From assembly GCA_015075515.1 (NCBI GenBank), contig JABTUE010000003.1, positions 764,005 through 828,004 on the forward strand: a stretch of DNA of 64,000 nt. The letters run 5' to 3'. Each line of letters starts with the position of its first letter. Position 1 is the stretch's first letter. The notes beneath the pieces were generated by a model, which was not told the origin of the DNA, did not search any database, and saw only the letters and a list, made by a program, of their open reading frames with translations. The position numbers and the translations under genes are program-made. Source of the stretch: Planctomycetota bacterium (GTDB taxonomy: Bacteria; Planctomycetota; UBA8742; UBA2392). Shown here piece by piece: positions 14,820 to 24,139 of the stretch.

Positions 14820-17800
14820 AGCCAAACCGGCGCCCAAAAAGCCCGGGCTTCTGCGGCTCAAGGCCGCGGTAGCTCTGCCGTTGCTGTTTGGTGCCGCGGC
14901 GGTGTGCTATTGGCTGTTCATTGACGGCGTCGTGCGCGACGCACTGGTTGCCCAGAGCATCAGCTACGCCGGCAAGGGCGGCAACGCAGAAGTCGAAAGC
15001 GTCACCTTCAGCATCTTCGGCCCCCAACTCAAGGTCAGCAAGCTGCGCGCCTGGCAGAACCTCGACAACGGCAAGGAACACGAAGTCATCTGGGTCAAAG
15101 AGGCCGTGTTTGACGTCGAGTTCTGGCCGCTGCTGGAACGCCGGGTTGTGGTCAACCAGCTTACGGCCTCGCAGGTACGCTGGCATTCACCCGTGCGCGA
15201 CAAACCCGAGCCTGAGGTGCAGCAGACCCCGCCGACGGATACCAGCAACCCCACATTGAACGAGTACCTGGCCAAGGCCCAGGAAATCCTGAACAGCGAG
15301 GAATTGCGCCAGGCACTGGACTGGATTGAAAAGCTTGACGAATACATGCGTCAACGCCAGCCGGAGCCCCAGGCCGAACCACAGCTGGTTGAACCCCAGC
15401 CGCCGGCCCCGGCAAAGGAGCCCGAGCCTGTCCTGGGGCCACCCCGTCGCGCACCATACGTTACGGATGCGTTGTCTAAAGCCGGCGCACAACCAACATT
15501 CGTGCTGCGCAAGGCTGGTCTGGATGAACTGGCAATCACCTGGGGCAGCGCCGGGAAAGAACGCTTTGCCCGCAAGGTCACGGATTTGCTGCTTTCGGCC
15601 CAAGATGTGTCCTCGGACCCCGTGGTCTACGGTAAACCGATGCAGTTCAAGGCCGAAGGCAACCTGGACGGCCAGGCCGCCCGGCGAGTGACATTGGGGC
15701 TTGGCATCAACTTTGACGCGCAAGCACTGCTGAAAGTCGAACAGGTCAACGGCATCGCGGGCATCAAGACACTGTCGCTTAAGGGACTGGTGGACACGGA
15801 ACTGTTCGGCGAAACGTTAACCGACGTTGGCATTTCAATCAGCCACTTCAGCAGCACACACGCCAGTTTCCCGCGCCGAACCCGCCTGATGCTGCAAGGA
15901 GGCATTGCGCCCAAGGGCTTTGCTCAACCCGGCAAAGCCAGTTTCAGCCTGTGGTTTGGCGGTTATGCGGGCGGCAAAACCTGGACGGCGTTTGTGCCCA
16001 GCGGCATCGGCGTGCAGGTAGAGAACTTTCCGTTGCAGGGCGTGCTCAAACTGGCCGGCGGCTCCCCCCTGCCGCTGCAGGACGGCCCGGCCACCATCAG
16101 CTTCGGCACCTGCGACGCGGCGGGCAACTTCGGCACACCCGAAGCTGCCATGACCTGGCACGACGGGTTCAAGGTGCGCCTGCGCCTGAACGTGCAGGGG
16201 CTGCGTTTTGCCGAAACCGATGCCGCGCTGGGCGGCGCGCCGGGCAAGCTGGTGGTCAAAGGCCTGAACCGCGTGCTGGAAGGCATGGGCGGTCTGGACG
16301 TGATCGTAGGCTTTGAGGGCAGCAAAGAGCGCATTGCCCTGGGGCTTGAGCGCCCCGGTCTGCGTGCGTTCTTTGACGCGATTGTCAACGCGCTGGAGGT
16401 CAGCGCCGCGGATCTGGAGGGTATTGTAGAACTGCCCTTTGCCGTGGACGGCGGCGCGAAGATCGGCCTGGCCAGTGTCAACGCTGACGGCAGCAAACGT
16501 GACCCGAAACTGAACCTGGGCGGCGAAACCCGCCACGACCTGAATGACCTGCGCGTTTCGCTGAACCTCAGCGGCGTGAACCTGAAGCCCAAGCCCGGCC
16601 AGGCCAGCATATTGGGCCTGCCCGCCGAGGATTTCTGCCGGGCGTTCAACGCCTTTCTGGGTCAGGAAGGCGGCATCGCTCTGCGCACGCGGATTTTTGA
16701 CGCCAGGGGCACTTTCAGCCCGGCGCTGGAAAGCCCGGGCATACGTGGTCTGGTGGACGCCCTGGCAGGCGTGCTGAGCTACACTGGCACCCAGTTGAAC
16801 ACCCAGTTCAACCTGCCCTTGACCGTTGCCCCTGACGCGGTGATCCGGTGCGCCAGTATCAACCCCGACGGCAGCGTGCGCGGACTTGCCAGCCCCGGCG
16901 CCGACAGCGACAGCCTGCGCGACCTGCGTCTGGTGCTGAGAACCGAAAACCTGCGCGTGTCGCCCAAGCCGGGCCAAAGCACGGTCTGGGGACTGCCGGC
17001 GGCCGATTTCTGCACCGCGTTCAACGAGTTTGCCAACTCGCCCGACGGCAAGGGTCTGGCGTTCACGTTCGGGCTGTTCGATGAACAGGCCGTGTTTGCG
17101 CCGGCGCTTCTGGCCCCCGGCGCGCGCGGTCTGGTGGATTCTCTGGCGGGGTTTTTGCGCTATTCGGGCCAGGCCCTGAACACGCAGTTCAACCTGCCGG
17201 TCAACATCAACGCCGACGCCGTGGTACGCCTGGCCAGCGTTGACACCGACGGCAGCGTGCGCGGCTGGAACAGCCCCGGCGCCGACAGCATGAGCCTGAA
17301 CGGCCTGCGCATCAGCCTGCGTTCGGACAACCTGGTGATCTCGCCCAAGCCCGGCCAGGCAACGGTCTGGGGGCTGCCGGCGGCCGATTTCTGCGCGGCG
17401 TTCAATGCATTCGCCGGAACCGAGGAGGGCAAGAACCTGGCCTTTACCTTTGGTGTGTTCGACGACAAGGCTGTGTTTGCGCCGTCATTGATCAGCCCCG
17501 GCGCGCGCGGGCTGGTGGACGCGCTGACGGGCGTAATGAGCTACAGCGGCGCGCAGATCAACCAGCAGTTCAGCCTGCCGGTGATGCTGCCCGCCGATGC
17601 GAAGTTCAAGCTTTCCAGCGTTGACGACAAGGGCGTTGCCCGCACTCTGGCCAGCCCCGGCGCCGACAGCATGAGCCTGAGCGGTCTGCGACTACGGCTG
17701 CACGGGGCAAACTTCAGGGTCAGCCCCAAACCCGGCCAGAAAGATGTGCTGGGACTGCCGCCACAGGAGTTCTGCAACGCGTTCAACACGTTTCTGGAAT

Positions 17801-18525
17801 CGCAGGGCAGCGCCGGGCTCGCGCTTGATTTCGGCATTCTGGACGACAAGGGCACGTTCAGCCCGACACTGAAAAGCCCCGGAGTGCGCGGCCTGATGGA
17901 CGGCGTGGTCGGCAGCCTGAAATACAGCGGCAAGCAGCTCAACAGCCTGTTCAACCTGCCGTTTGAACTGGTGGATGTGGCCAGTGCGGAGTTCCAGAGT
18001 GTTGACGCCGCGGGGAGGCCGCGCAATGCCGCCAGCCCCGGTGCCGACGCCGGCGACCTGAAGGACATGCGTGTGTTTCTGCTGCTGAAGAACGGTTTTG
18101 CTGCAAAGAAAAAGGGCGTAGACACGGTGCTGGGCATTCCCGCCGACTATTTCACCTACGCCTGGAACCGCCTGAACGCCACCATGCAACCCACAGGTAT
18201 TCCACTGACACTGCGGTTGTTTGACACTCGCGGCGCCTTCAGCCCGGCAATTGAGAAGCCCGACGACAAGCAGTTGATCGCCATGCTGGGCCAGACCGTG
18301 GGCATCAACGACTTTGCCAAAAACTTCGGCCAGATGGCCGGCAAGTACGGCGATTTTGACGACTTCCAGAAGCGTGGCATTGAGGCCGCAAAGGACATGC
18401 AAAGCGGCAAGATCAAGCTGCCCGGCACGGGCGAAAAGAAGCCTGACGAGACCCCGGAAAAGAAACCCGACGAAAAACCCAAGCTGCCCGATATCCCCAA
18501 GGTGAAGATGCCCTGGGAGAAGTGA
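14791..18525 (+). CDS. Large AsmA-like envelope protein with tandem repeats (TIGR03545-like)
   Basis: 1244 aa. There is one N-terminal membrane segment (about residues 26-46) and then an extracytoplasmic region starting with the AsmA-like pattern of a short helix and beta strands (VESVTFSIFGPQLKVSKLR). A Pro/Glu-rich linker lies near residues 130-225. From about residue 550 to 1150 the protein is a series of modules of about 126 residues; each has DGS, SPGAD, PKPGQ, GLP..DFC..FN and SPG.RGLVD.L elements. PKPGQ begins at residues 600, 725, 852 and 979, and a degenerate copy is near 1106. The C-terminal tail is Lys/Pro-rich. It overlaps the upstream membrane gene by 29 nt, suggesting translational coupling. 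A bridging or lipid-transfer role like other AsmA-type proteins is only a guess. Confidence 0.7.
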   Translation: MSSSEQPQAEAKPAPKKPGLLRLKAAVALPLLFGAAAVCYWLFIDGVVRDALVAQSISYAGKGGNAEVESVTFSIFGPQLKVSKLRAWQNLDNGKEHEVIWVKEAVFDVEFWPLLERRVVVNQLTASQVRWHSPVRDKPEPEVQQTPPTDTSNPTLNEYLAKAQEILNSEELRQALDWIEKLDEYMRQRQPEPQAEPQLVEPQPPAPAKEPEPVLGPPRRAPYVTDALSKAGAQPTFVLRKAGLDELAITWGSAGKERFARKVTDLLLSAQDVSSDPVVYGKPMQFKAEGNLDGQAARRVTLGLGINFDAQALLKVEQVNGIAGIKTLSLKGLVDTELFGETLTDVGISISHFSSTHASFPRRTRLMLQGGIAPKGFAQPGKASFSLWFGGYAGGKTWTAFVPSGIGVQVENFPLQGVLKLAGGSPLPLQDGPATISFGTCDAAGNFGTPEAAMTWHDGFKVRLRLNVQGLRFAETDAALGGAPGKLVVKGLNRVLEGMGGLDVIVGFEGSKERIALGLERPGLRAFFDAIVNALEVSAADLEGIVELPFAVDGGAKIGLASVNADGSKRDPKLNLGGETRHDLNDLRVSLNLSGVNLKPKPGQASILGLPAEDFCRAFNAFLGQEGGIALRTRIFDARGTFSPALESPGIRGLVDALAGVLSYTGTQLNTQFNLPLTVAPDAVIRCASINPDGSVRGLASPGADSDSLRDLRLVLRTENLRVSPKPGQSTVWGLPAADFCTAFNEFANSPDGKGLAFTFGLFDEQAVFAPALLAPGARGLVDSLAGFLRYSGQALNTQFNLPVNINADAVVRLASVDTDGSVRGWNSPGADSMSLNGLRISLRSDNLVISPKPGQATVWGLPAADFCAAFNAFAGTEEGKNLAFTFGVFDDKAVFAPSLISPGARGLVDALTGVMSYSGAQINQQFSLPVMLPADAKFKLSSVDDKGVARTLASPGADSMSLSGLRLRLHGANFRVSPKPGQKDVLGLPPQEFCNAFNTFLESQGSAGLALDFGILDDKGTFSPTLKSPGVRGLMDGVVGSLKYSGKQLNSLFNLPFELVDVASAEFQSVDAAGRPRNAASPGADAGDLKDMRVFLLLKNGFAAKKKGVDTVLGIPADYFTYAWNRLNATMQPTGIPLTLRLFDTRGAFSPAIEKPDDKQLIAMLGQTVGINDFAKNFGQMAGKYGDFDDFQKRGIEAAKDMQSGKIKLPGTGEKKPDETPEKKPDEKPKLPDIPKVKMPWEK
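16430..18250 (+). repeat. Tandem in-gene repeat modules of about 375-381 bp
   Basis: Inside the large envelope gene, successive copies of the PKPGQ codons start at 16588, 16963, 17344 and 17725, giving spacings of 375, 381 and 381 nt. A degenerate fifth copy is near 18106. The central copies (16963, 17344) are most alike, sharing the segment GLPAADFC. This pattern suggests duplication by unequal recombination. Confidence 0.8.
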
Positions 18526-18535
18526 GCGGGGCAGG

Positions 18536-18613
18536 TGGTGCACGGGGAGGGATTCGAACCCACACTGTCCTCGTTCTAAGCGAGGCGCCTCCTGCCGATT
18601 GGGCTACCCGTGC
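18536..18613 (-). tRNA. Atypical short tRNA-Leu (TAG anticodon)
   Basis: A 78-nt gene including encoded CCA. Acceptor GCACGGG/CCCGTGC, discriminator A, anticodon stem CCTCG/CGAGG with loop CTTAGAA giving TAG. Unlike normal bacterial tRNA-Leu it has only a 5-nt variable loop (class I), a D-stem of three pairs, and one T-T mismatch in the T-stem. It lies downstream of the topA terminator. It may be a functional variant, a mis-charged or regulatory tRNA, or a decaying copy. Confidence 0.75.
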
Positions 18614-18621
18614 ACTTGCAC

Positions 18622-18661
18622 AAAAAAGCAAACCCGCCGCCCTGAACCTCTGGCGGCGGGT
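18622..18661 (-). terminator. Rho-independent terminator after topA
   Basis: A perfect 10-bp stem (ACCCGCCGCC and its complement, 18632-18661) with a 10-nt loop. On the minus strand it is followed by TTGCTTTTTT. It lies between the topA stop and the tRNA-Leu gene, so it should end topA transcripts. Confidence 0.75.
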
Positions 18662-18841
18662 CGCAAGAAAATGCGTCTACCCCAAACCGCCTTCGCGACC
18701 CGAGCCGAGGCTCAGGCCGGTGCACCGAAGGGACTGGACCAGACGTGTTATGTTCATTGCCTTTACTCCGGCCCTGACTTTACACGTCAAGAGTTGACGC
18801 GTCAAGAGATGGTTGCGGGATTTTCCTGAACCTGGCGCGCT

Positions 18842-21418
18842 TTACCCGACGGCAGCCGGGGCGTCTTCGTCTACTTCCGGCGGCGTGCCTGATTCGGCGG
18901 CTTCGGCCTCGCGCTCGGCCTTGATGCGTTCATACTTGGCGATTGCTTCCTGGCGGGCGGTTTCGTCCTGCTTCAGTTTACCCTCTTCCATGGCCGCGCG
19001 GGCCTTTTGCGGGTTATAGGTGTTCTTGCAGTCCGGGTAACCCGAACAGCCGATGAACGGCCGGCCGCGGAAAAACTTGGTCTGCATCGGCTTGCCACAC
19101 AGGTCGCAGGACAGACCGGCAAATTCGGCCTCGGTCTGCAACTGCTTGAGCGACTTTTCACTGTCCAGGCTGCGCGTGCCGCGGCAGGCCGGGAAAGTAC
19201 TGCAGCCCAGAAACGGCCCGCGCCGGCTCATGCGCACCACCAGTTCCTTGCCGCAAATGGGGCATTCCAAATCTTCCTTCTTGACGCGCAGGATCTTGCC
19301 GTGTTTGTCCAGCGGCACCGTGCCCTTGCATTCGGGGAACCTGCTGCAGCCGAAAAACTTGCCGAAGCGGCTCCAGCGCTCGACCATCTTTTCACCACAC
19401 ACAGGGCAGGGAACGGGCCTGCCCTGTTCGTCCAGAGCGTCGCGCCCCTTGATCTTTTCAATCTTCTGTTCGGCGTCGGCGAGTTCTTCCTCGAAGATGG
19501 CGTAGAAGTTGCGCAGCACTTCGACCCAGTCCAGTTCGCCTTCTTCGATCTTGTCCAGTTGCGCTTCCATCTTGCTGGTGAAGTCGGTCTGGACAATGCG
19601 GTTGAAATTGGCAACCAGCAGGTCGTTGACCATCATGCCCAGGTCGCTGGCAAAGAAGCGGCGTTTTTCCACCAGCGCGTAATTGCGGTCCTGCAGTGTG
19701 CCAATGATCGCGGCGTACGTACTGGGCCGGCCAATGCCCTCTTTCTCCAGTGTCTTGACCAGGCTGGCCTCGGTAAAGCGCGGGGGCGGCTGGGTAAAGT
19801 GCTGGTCGGGCTGCACTTTGTGATCCACCAGCCGCTGCTGTTCGGCCATTTCCGGCAACAGTTGTTCGTCGGGGTCCAGGCGCAGGCCGCTGACACGGGT
19901 GTGGCCGTCAAACAGCAGACGCTTGCCGTTGGCGCGGAACATCGCCTCGCCGGCCTCCACTTCCACGCTGGTCACGGCATAGACGGCCGGGTTCATCTGG
20001 CAGGCAATGAAGCGCTCCCAGATCAGCGTGTACAGCCGGCGCTGGTCTTTATCGAGAAAGTTCGCCAGCGAGTCGGGCGTGCGCGAGGCACTGGTGGGCC
20101 GGATTGCCTCGTGGGCAGCCTGGGCCTTGCTGCTGGTCTTGTAGAACACACCCTTTTCCGGCAGGTACTTTTCGCCGAACTCGCGGCCGATCAGTTCGCG
20201 GGCCTCGTTCACGGCAAAATCACTCAAATGCACGCTGTCGGTGCGCATGTAGGTGATCAGGCCGGTGGGGCCTTCCTCGCCAATCTCGATGCCCTCGTAC
20301 AGGCGCTGGGCGATCTGCATCGTTTTGCGCGCCGAGAAGCCAAGGCGTGTGCTGGCGGCCTGCTGCAACGTGCTGGTGATGAACGGCGGGCGCGGACGGT
20401 CGCGGCGCTCCTTGGTTTCAACCCTGGTGACCACAAACGGTCTGCCGTTGACGTGGGCCAGCACTTCGTCCACCGCGGCACGGTCCGGCAGAACCGGGGC
20501 CTGGCCCTTGTAGCGTTTCAGGTCGGCATAAAACACACCGCGGGGCAGACGGGCCTTTTCCTGCTTTTCCTCGACTGGCTCGACATCTTCCTCTTTAACA
20601 GCGTCGTCGCTGTCGGTGACCTCGGCTTTCTGCTCGCGCGCAGCGCCGTGGTAGTCCTTCAGAAACTGGGCGAGTTGGGCCGCATCCTGCGCATCCAGCT
20701 TTTCCTGACCCAGATAGGCCGTGATGGTCCAGTATTCCTCGGGCTTGAAGCTGCGGATCTCGCGCTCGCGTTCGACAATCAGCTTCAGCGCCACCGATTG
20801 CACGCGCCCGGCGCTGAGACCGCGGAAGATCTTCTTCCACAACAGCGGCGAAATCTTGTACCCCACCAGCCGGTCCAGGACGCGGCGGGCCTGCTGGGCA
20901 TTCACCAGATTGCTGGCAATGTCGCGCGGGTGTTCAAAGGCGTGCTGGATCGCTTTCTTGGTGATTTCATTGAACGTCACCCGCCGCACACGCTCGTCCG
21001 GAATCTCCAGGGCTTCCTTCAGATGCCAGGCAATCGCCTCGCCCTCACGGTCAGGGTCCGGCGCCAGGTACACCACCTTGGCCTTGGCGCTGGCCTGTTT
21101 GAGGTCTTTGATCACATCCTTCTTGCCCCGGATAGTCATGTAGGATGGGGCAAAGTCGTTTTCGATATCTATGCCCAGCTTGCTCTTGGGCAGGTCGCGC
21201 ACGTGGCCGACGCTGGCCTTGACCACATACGCCCCACCCAGATAGCGGTTGATCGTCTTGGCTTTGGCCGGCGATTCCACAATCACCAGCGGCTTGCCGC
21301 GCGCCTTGGCCGGTGCGCCGTCTTTGCCTTTGGCGGGCTTGCGCTTGGCCTTGCGCCGGGCCTTGGGCCGGGCGGGCACGGCCTTGGCCGACGGGTTGGT
21401 GTCGGTGGTATCGCTCAT
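18842..21418 (-). CDS. topA: DNA topoisomerase I
   Basis: Type IA topoisomerase that relaxes negative supercoils; 858 aa. The order is a Lys/Ala-rich basic N-terminal tail (about 40 residues), the Toprim domain (VIVESPAKAKTI, then PDPDREGEAIAWH with the acidic metal ligands), the catalytic tyrosine in TYMRTDSVHLS, and three C-terminal four-cysteine zinc ribbons (CPVCGEK...CSRFPEC, CPICGKE...CSTFPAC, CDLCGKP...CSGYPDC). An acidic insertion (DSDDAVKEEDVEPVEEKQEK) sits before residue 300. The start ATG at 21418 (MSDTTDTN) was chosen over an upstream GTG. A terminator follows at 18622-18661. Confidence 0.97.
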   Translation of the reverse strand: MSDTTDTNPSAKAVPARPKARRKAKRKPAKGKDGAPAKARGKPLVIVESPAKAKTINRYLGGAYVVKASVGHVRDLPKSKLGIDIENDFAPSYMTIRGKKDVIKDLKQASAKAKVVYLAPDPDREGEAIAWHLKEALEIPDERVRRVTFNEITKKAIQHAFEHPRDIASNLVNAQQARRVLDRLVGYKISPLLWKKIFRGLSAGRVQSVALKLIVEREREIRSFKPEEYWTITAYLGQEKLDAQDAAQLAQFLKDYHGAAREQKAEVTDSDDAVKEEDVEPVEEKQEKARLPRGVFYADLKRYKGQAPVLPDRAAVDEVLAHVNGRPFVVTRVETKERRDRPRPPFITSTLQQAASTRLGFSARKTMQIAQRLYEGIEIGEEGPTGLITYMRTDSVHLSDFAVNEARELIGREFGEKYLPEKGVFYKTSSKAQAAHEAIRPTSASRTPDSLANFLDKDQRRLYTLIWERFIACQMNPAVYAVTSVEVEAGEAMFRANGKRLLFDGHTRVSGLRLDPDEQLLPEMAEQQRLVDHKVQPDQHFTQPPPRFTEASLVKTLEKEGIGRPSTYAAIIGTLQDRNYALVEKRRFFASDLGMMVNDLLVANFNRIVQTDFTSKMEAQLDKIEEGELDWVEVLRNFYAIFEEELADAEQKIEKIKGRDALDEQGRPVPCPVCGEKMVERWSRFGKFFGCSRFPECKGTVPLDKHGKILRVKKEDLECPICGKELVVRMSRRGPFLGCSTFPACRGTRSLDSEKSLKQLQTEAEFAGLSCDLCGKPMQTKFFRGRPFIGCSGYPDCKNTYNPQKARAAMEEGKLKQDETARQEAIAKYERIKAEREAEAAESGTPPEVDEDAPAAVG

Positions 21419-21564
21419 CGGGGGCGGAAGGATAAGCACAGGCTGCGGGCACTGTCAAACCGGAGTCCGGTCGTGGGAAACAAAAACCGTGCATCGGGCC
21501 GGCACGCTAATCACTGTCAAAACCGCAACCACAGGCTGATTGCCGGCCGGTCGCGGACAGAAAT

Positions 21565-21987
21565 TCAGACCCGGAAAAAAGCTTCCAGGAGCAGCGCCGC
21601 GCTTACGGCGTGCACGCGCATCCGGCGTTCGCTGGGTTTCAGGCCGCCCTCGATCAGCCGGTCTTCGGCCTCAAAGCTGCTGAGGCGTTCGTCAACGAGT
21701 TCCACGGGGAGTTTGGCGGCATCGGCAAGCTTCGCGGCAAAGGCACGCGCCGTTTTGCAGCCCGCGCCTTCTGTGCCGTCCATGTTCAGGGGCAGACCAA
21801 CCACAAAGCCGCGCGCGGCATGTTCTGTGGCAATTTTTGCCAGCGCGCGCATCAAAGCCGATTCTGGTTTGGCGTCCAGCACCTTCAGGGGGGCCGCCAC
21901 CTTGCTTGCCGCGTCCCCGACCGCCACGCCGACATGGCGGGTACCGGGGTCTACACCAATCCATGCGCCTTCAGGGTTTGCCGTCAA
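21565..21987 (-). CDS. ruvX: Putative pre-16S rRNA nuclease / Holliday junction resolvase-like YqgF
   Basis: RNase H-fold protein of 140 aa needed for 16S rRNA 5' maturation in E. coli. The acidic active-site segments are visible: IGVDPGTRHVGVAVGD near the N-terminus, VVGLPLNMDG in the middle, and VDERLSS near residue 100. The start overlaps the end of the upstream nucleotidyltransferase gene by 17 nt, so the two are probably translationally coupled. Length is normal for the family. topA follows after a 146-nt gap in which I see no structure. Confidence 0.93.
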   Translation of the reverse strand: MTANPEGAWIGVDPGTRHVGVAVGDAASKVAAPLKVLDAKPESALMRALAKIATEHAARGFVVGLPLNMDGTEGAGCKTARAFAAKLADAAKLPVELVDERLSSFEAEDRLIEGGLKPSERRMRVHAVSAALLLEAFFRV

Positions 21988-22984
21988 GTTCTGCCGCCTT
22001 CTGCGCGACCTGTTTGACCTGCTGGCCCGCGCCCTTGCGCATGACCAGAATGCGGTTGCCTTCAGCCACCACCAGCAGGTCGTCGGCCCCCACCACGGCC
22101 ACGGTGCGGCCTGGCGCGATCGCCACGTTGCCGTTGCCGATGCTGATCAGGTGCCCCTGCACCGCGGCCCCGGCGCGCAGCAGGGCATCCCAGGTGCCAA
22201 TGTCGTCAAAACGCGCCTGCATGACAACGACACGCAGATTGCGCGCCTTTTCAATCACGCCGTAGTCAATACTGATGGCGGGCAGGTCGCGGTAGTCTTC
22301 GGGCGTGACAGTGCCGCCGTGGGCCGGCCGCAGGCGGTTGCTGTGCGCCGGCAGGTGACTGGCCATCTCGCGCGCCATGGTCTCAAGCCGGAACAGAAAG
22401 CAGCCGGTGTTCCACAGAAACCCGCGCACGATGAGATCCGGGGCATTGTCGCCGGGCTTTTCGACAAAGCGGCGCACGACAAACACGCCATCGCCCAGAG
22501 AGTCGCCGCGTTCAATGTACCCGAAACCGCCGTTGGGTTCTGTCGGCGCCACACCAAACACATGAATGGCCTCACCGGCACCCGGCGTGTTGCGGGCAGC
22601 CGTCACAGCCGCTGCAAACGCGCTGCCCGGTTCAATCAGCGTATCAGCGGGCAGAACCAGCACGTCGGCACCGGGCTCGCGCGCCGCCACAGCCTTGCAG
22701 CCCAGACCAATCGCGGCGGCGGTGTCGCGCCGCGCCGGCTCAATACACAGGTTACCGGCAGTCAGGCCGGGCAGGGCACGACGCACGCCATCGGCCTGGG
22801 CCGCCGACGTAACAACAAGAACGCGCGAAACATCGGTGCAGGCCAGAGCACGCGCAAAGGCCAGTTCAATCAGCGTGCGCGTGCCGTCGGGACACAGCAG
22901 GTATTTGGGGTGCTGATCGCCCGAAAGCGGCCAGAAGCGCGACGACGCGCCGCCGGCAAGAATGATGACAAACAGGGATGACAT
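21971..22984 (-). CDS. manC: Mannose-1-phosphate guanylyltransferase
   Basis: Makes GDP-mannose from mannose-1-phosphate and GTP, for glycan and capsule synthesis. About 337 aa. The nucleotide-binding motif is LAGGASSRFWPLS with the following PKYLL. The sugar-binding FVEKPG and the segment FLWNTGCFLF are typical of the GMP family. The length fits the single-domain form without the C-terminal phosphomannose isomerase domain. The start ATG at 22984 (MSSLFVIILAGG) excludes a frame that runs into the upstream inverted repeat. It overlaps ruvX by 17 nt. Specificity for mannose rather than another hexose is inferred from the motif. Confidence 0.85.
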   Translation of the reverse strand: MSSLFVIILAGGASSRFWPLSGDQHPKYLLCPDGTRTLIELAFARALACTDVSRVLVVTSAAQADGVRRALPGLTAGNLCIEPARRDTAAAIGLGCKAVAAREPGADVLVLPADTLIEPGSAFAAAVTAARNTPGAGEAIHVFGVAPTEPNGGFGYIERGDSLGDGVFVVRRFVEKPGDNAPDLIVRGFLWNTGCFLFRLETMAREMASHLPAHSNRLRPAHGGTVTPEDYRDLPAISIDYGVIEKARNLRVVVMQARFDDIGTWDALLRAGAAVQGHLISIGNGNVAIAPGRTVAVVGADDLLVVAEGNRILVMRKGAGQQVKQVAQKAAELDGKP

Positions 22985-22989
22985 CAGAC

Positions 22990-23052
22990 TGAACAATGAA
23001 CAATGCCCAAGACGCAATGAACAGCCCGAATCGGGCATTGTTCGTTGTTCAT
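22990..23052. repeat. Inverted repeat between leuB and the guanylyltransferase gene
   Basis: Arms 22990-23008 and 23033-23052 are inverted copies with one mismatch over 19 bp, built from repeats of the unit GAACAAT. The loop holds a further copy (CAATGAACA). The element fills the gap between the leuB stop and the next start, and would form a strong hairpin in the transcript. Confidence 0.75.
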
Positions 23053-23059
23053 GGGCCGG

Positions 23060-24139
23060 CTACAGCGCCGCCAGCACGGCGTCGCCCATTTCGCGCGTAC
23101 CGACCAGTTTTTCGCCGGGCTTGCCGCGCGCGATGTCGGCCGTGCGCAGACCTTTTTCCAGAGCCTTTTCCACCGCGCGGTCAATCGCATTTCCGATGTC
23201 GGGGCGTTTTGCGGCATAGGTAAACATCATGCCCGCAGTCAGAATCATCGCCAGCGGGTTGGCTTTACCCTTGCCGGCAATGTCGGGCGCGCTGCCATGC
23301 ACGGGCTCGAACAGCGGCACGCCGGTACCCAGGCTGGCGCTGGGCAGCATGCCCAGGCTGCCGGTGATCTGCGCGCCGATGTCGCTCAGGATGTCGCCGA
23401 ACATGTTGCCGGCCACAATCACGTCAAACTGCCGGGGGTCAGCCACCAGTTGCATGCAGCAGTTGTCCACGAACACGTGCTTGAGTTCGCAGTCGGCAAA
23501 CTCTTTGTCGCGCAGGGCCTGGATCGTGGTGCGCCACAACTGCATCACTTCCAGTGCGTTGGCCTTGTCGGCGCTGTGCACTTTTTTGCGGCGCAGGCGC
23601 GCGGCCTCAAAGGCCACCTTGCCGATACGGTCTACTTCCCAGGCGTGGTACTTCATGGTGTTGACGCCGTATTTGCCCCTGGCGTCCTCAAAGTACCCGC
23701 GCGGTTCGGCAAAATAGAGGCCGCCCACCAATTCACGCACAATCAGGATATCCACGCCTTCGATCAGTTCGCGGCGCAGAGGGCTGGCCTCCAGCAACGC
23801 CGGCACAGGCTTGACCGGACGCAGGTTGCCGTACAGGTCGTATTTTTTGCGCAGGATCAGTTTGGCGCGTTCGGGACGCTCGGCGGGCGGGGCGTTGTCC
23901 CAGCGCGGGTCGCCAAACGGGCCACACAGGATCGCGTTGCTGTCATCGCACAACTTGACGGTTTCAGGCGGCAGGGGTTCCTGGCCGGCATCCACAGCAG
24001 CGGCAGCCGCAAGCCCCAAGCCGAGGCTGAGCTTGAAGTCAAACTTGCGCGCGGCGGCCTCCATGACCTGCACGGCACAGGCCGTGATTTCGGGGCCAAT
24101 GCCGTCACCGGCGATCACCGCAACCTTAAACTGCTGCAT
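23060..24139 (-). CDS. leuB: 3-isopropylmalate dehydrogenase
   Basis: Third step of leucine synthesis: NAD-dependent oxidation and decarboxylation of 3-isopropylmalate. 359 aa. Family motifs are clear: AVIAGDGIGPEI at the N-terminus, the substrate-binding arginines in LYGNLRPVK and VRELVGGLYF, and the catalytic and metal residues in NMFGDILSD and FEPVHGSAPDIAGKGKANP. The start ATG at 24139 (MQQFKVAVIAGDG) has GGAG upstream; a longer frame to 24385 lacks support and overlaps the divergent gene. No other leu genes are nearby. Confidence 0.96.
   Translation of the reverse strand: MQQFKVAVIAGDGIGPEITACAVQVMEAAARKFDFKLSLGLGLAAAAAVDAGQEPLPPETVKLCDDSNAILCGPFGDPRWDNAPPAERPERAKLILRKKYDLYGNLRPVKPVPALLEASPLRRELIEGVDILIVRELVGGLYFAEPRGYFEDARGKYGVNTMKYHAWEVDRIGKVAFEAARLRRKKVHSADKANALEVMQLWRTTIQALRDKEFADCELKHVFVDNCCMQLVADPRQFDVIVAGNMFGDILSDIGAQITGSLGMLPSASLGTGVPLFEPVHGSAPDIAGKGKANPLAMILTAGMMFTYAAKRPDIGNAIDRAVEKALEKGLRTADIARGKPGEKLVGTREMGDAVLAAL

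Noticed and set aside
19007..22981. A 1324-codon open frame on the plus strand
   Set aside because: It is antisense to topA, ruvX and the guanylyltransferase gene; no motif of its own was seen.
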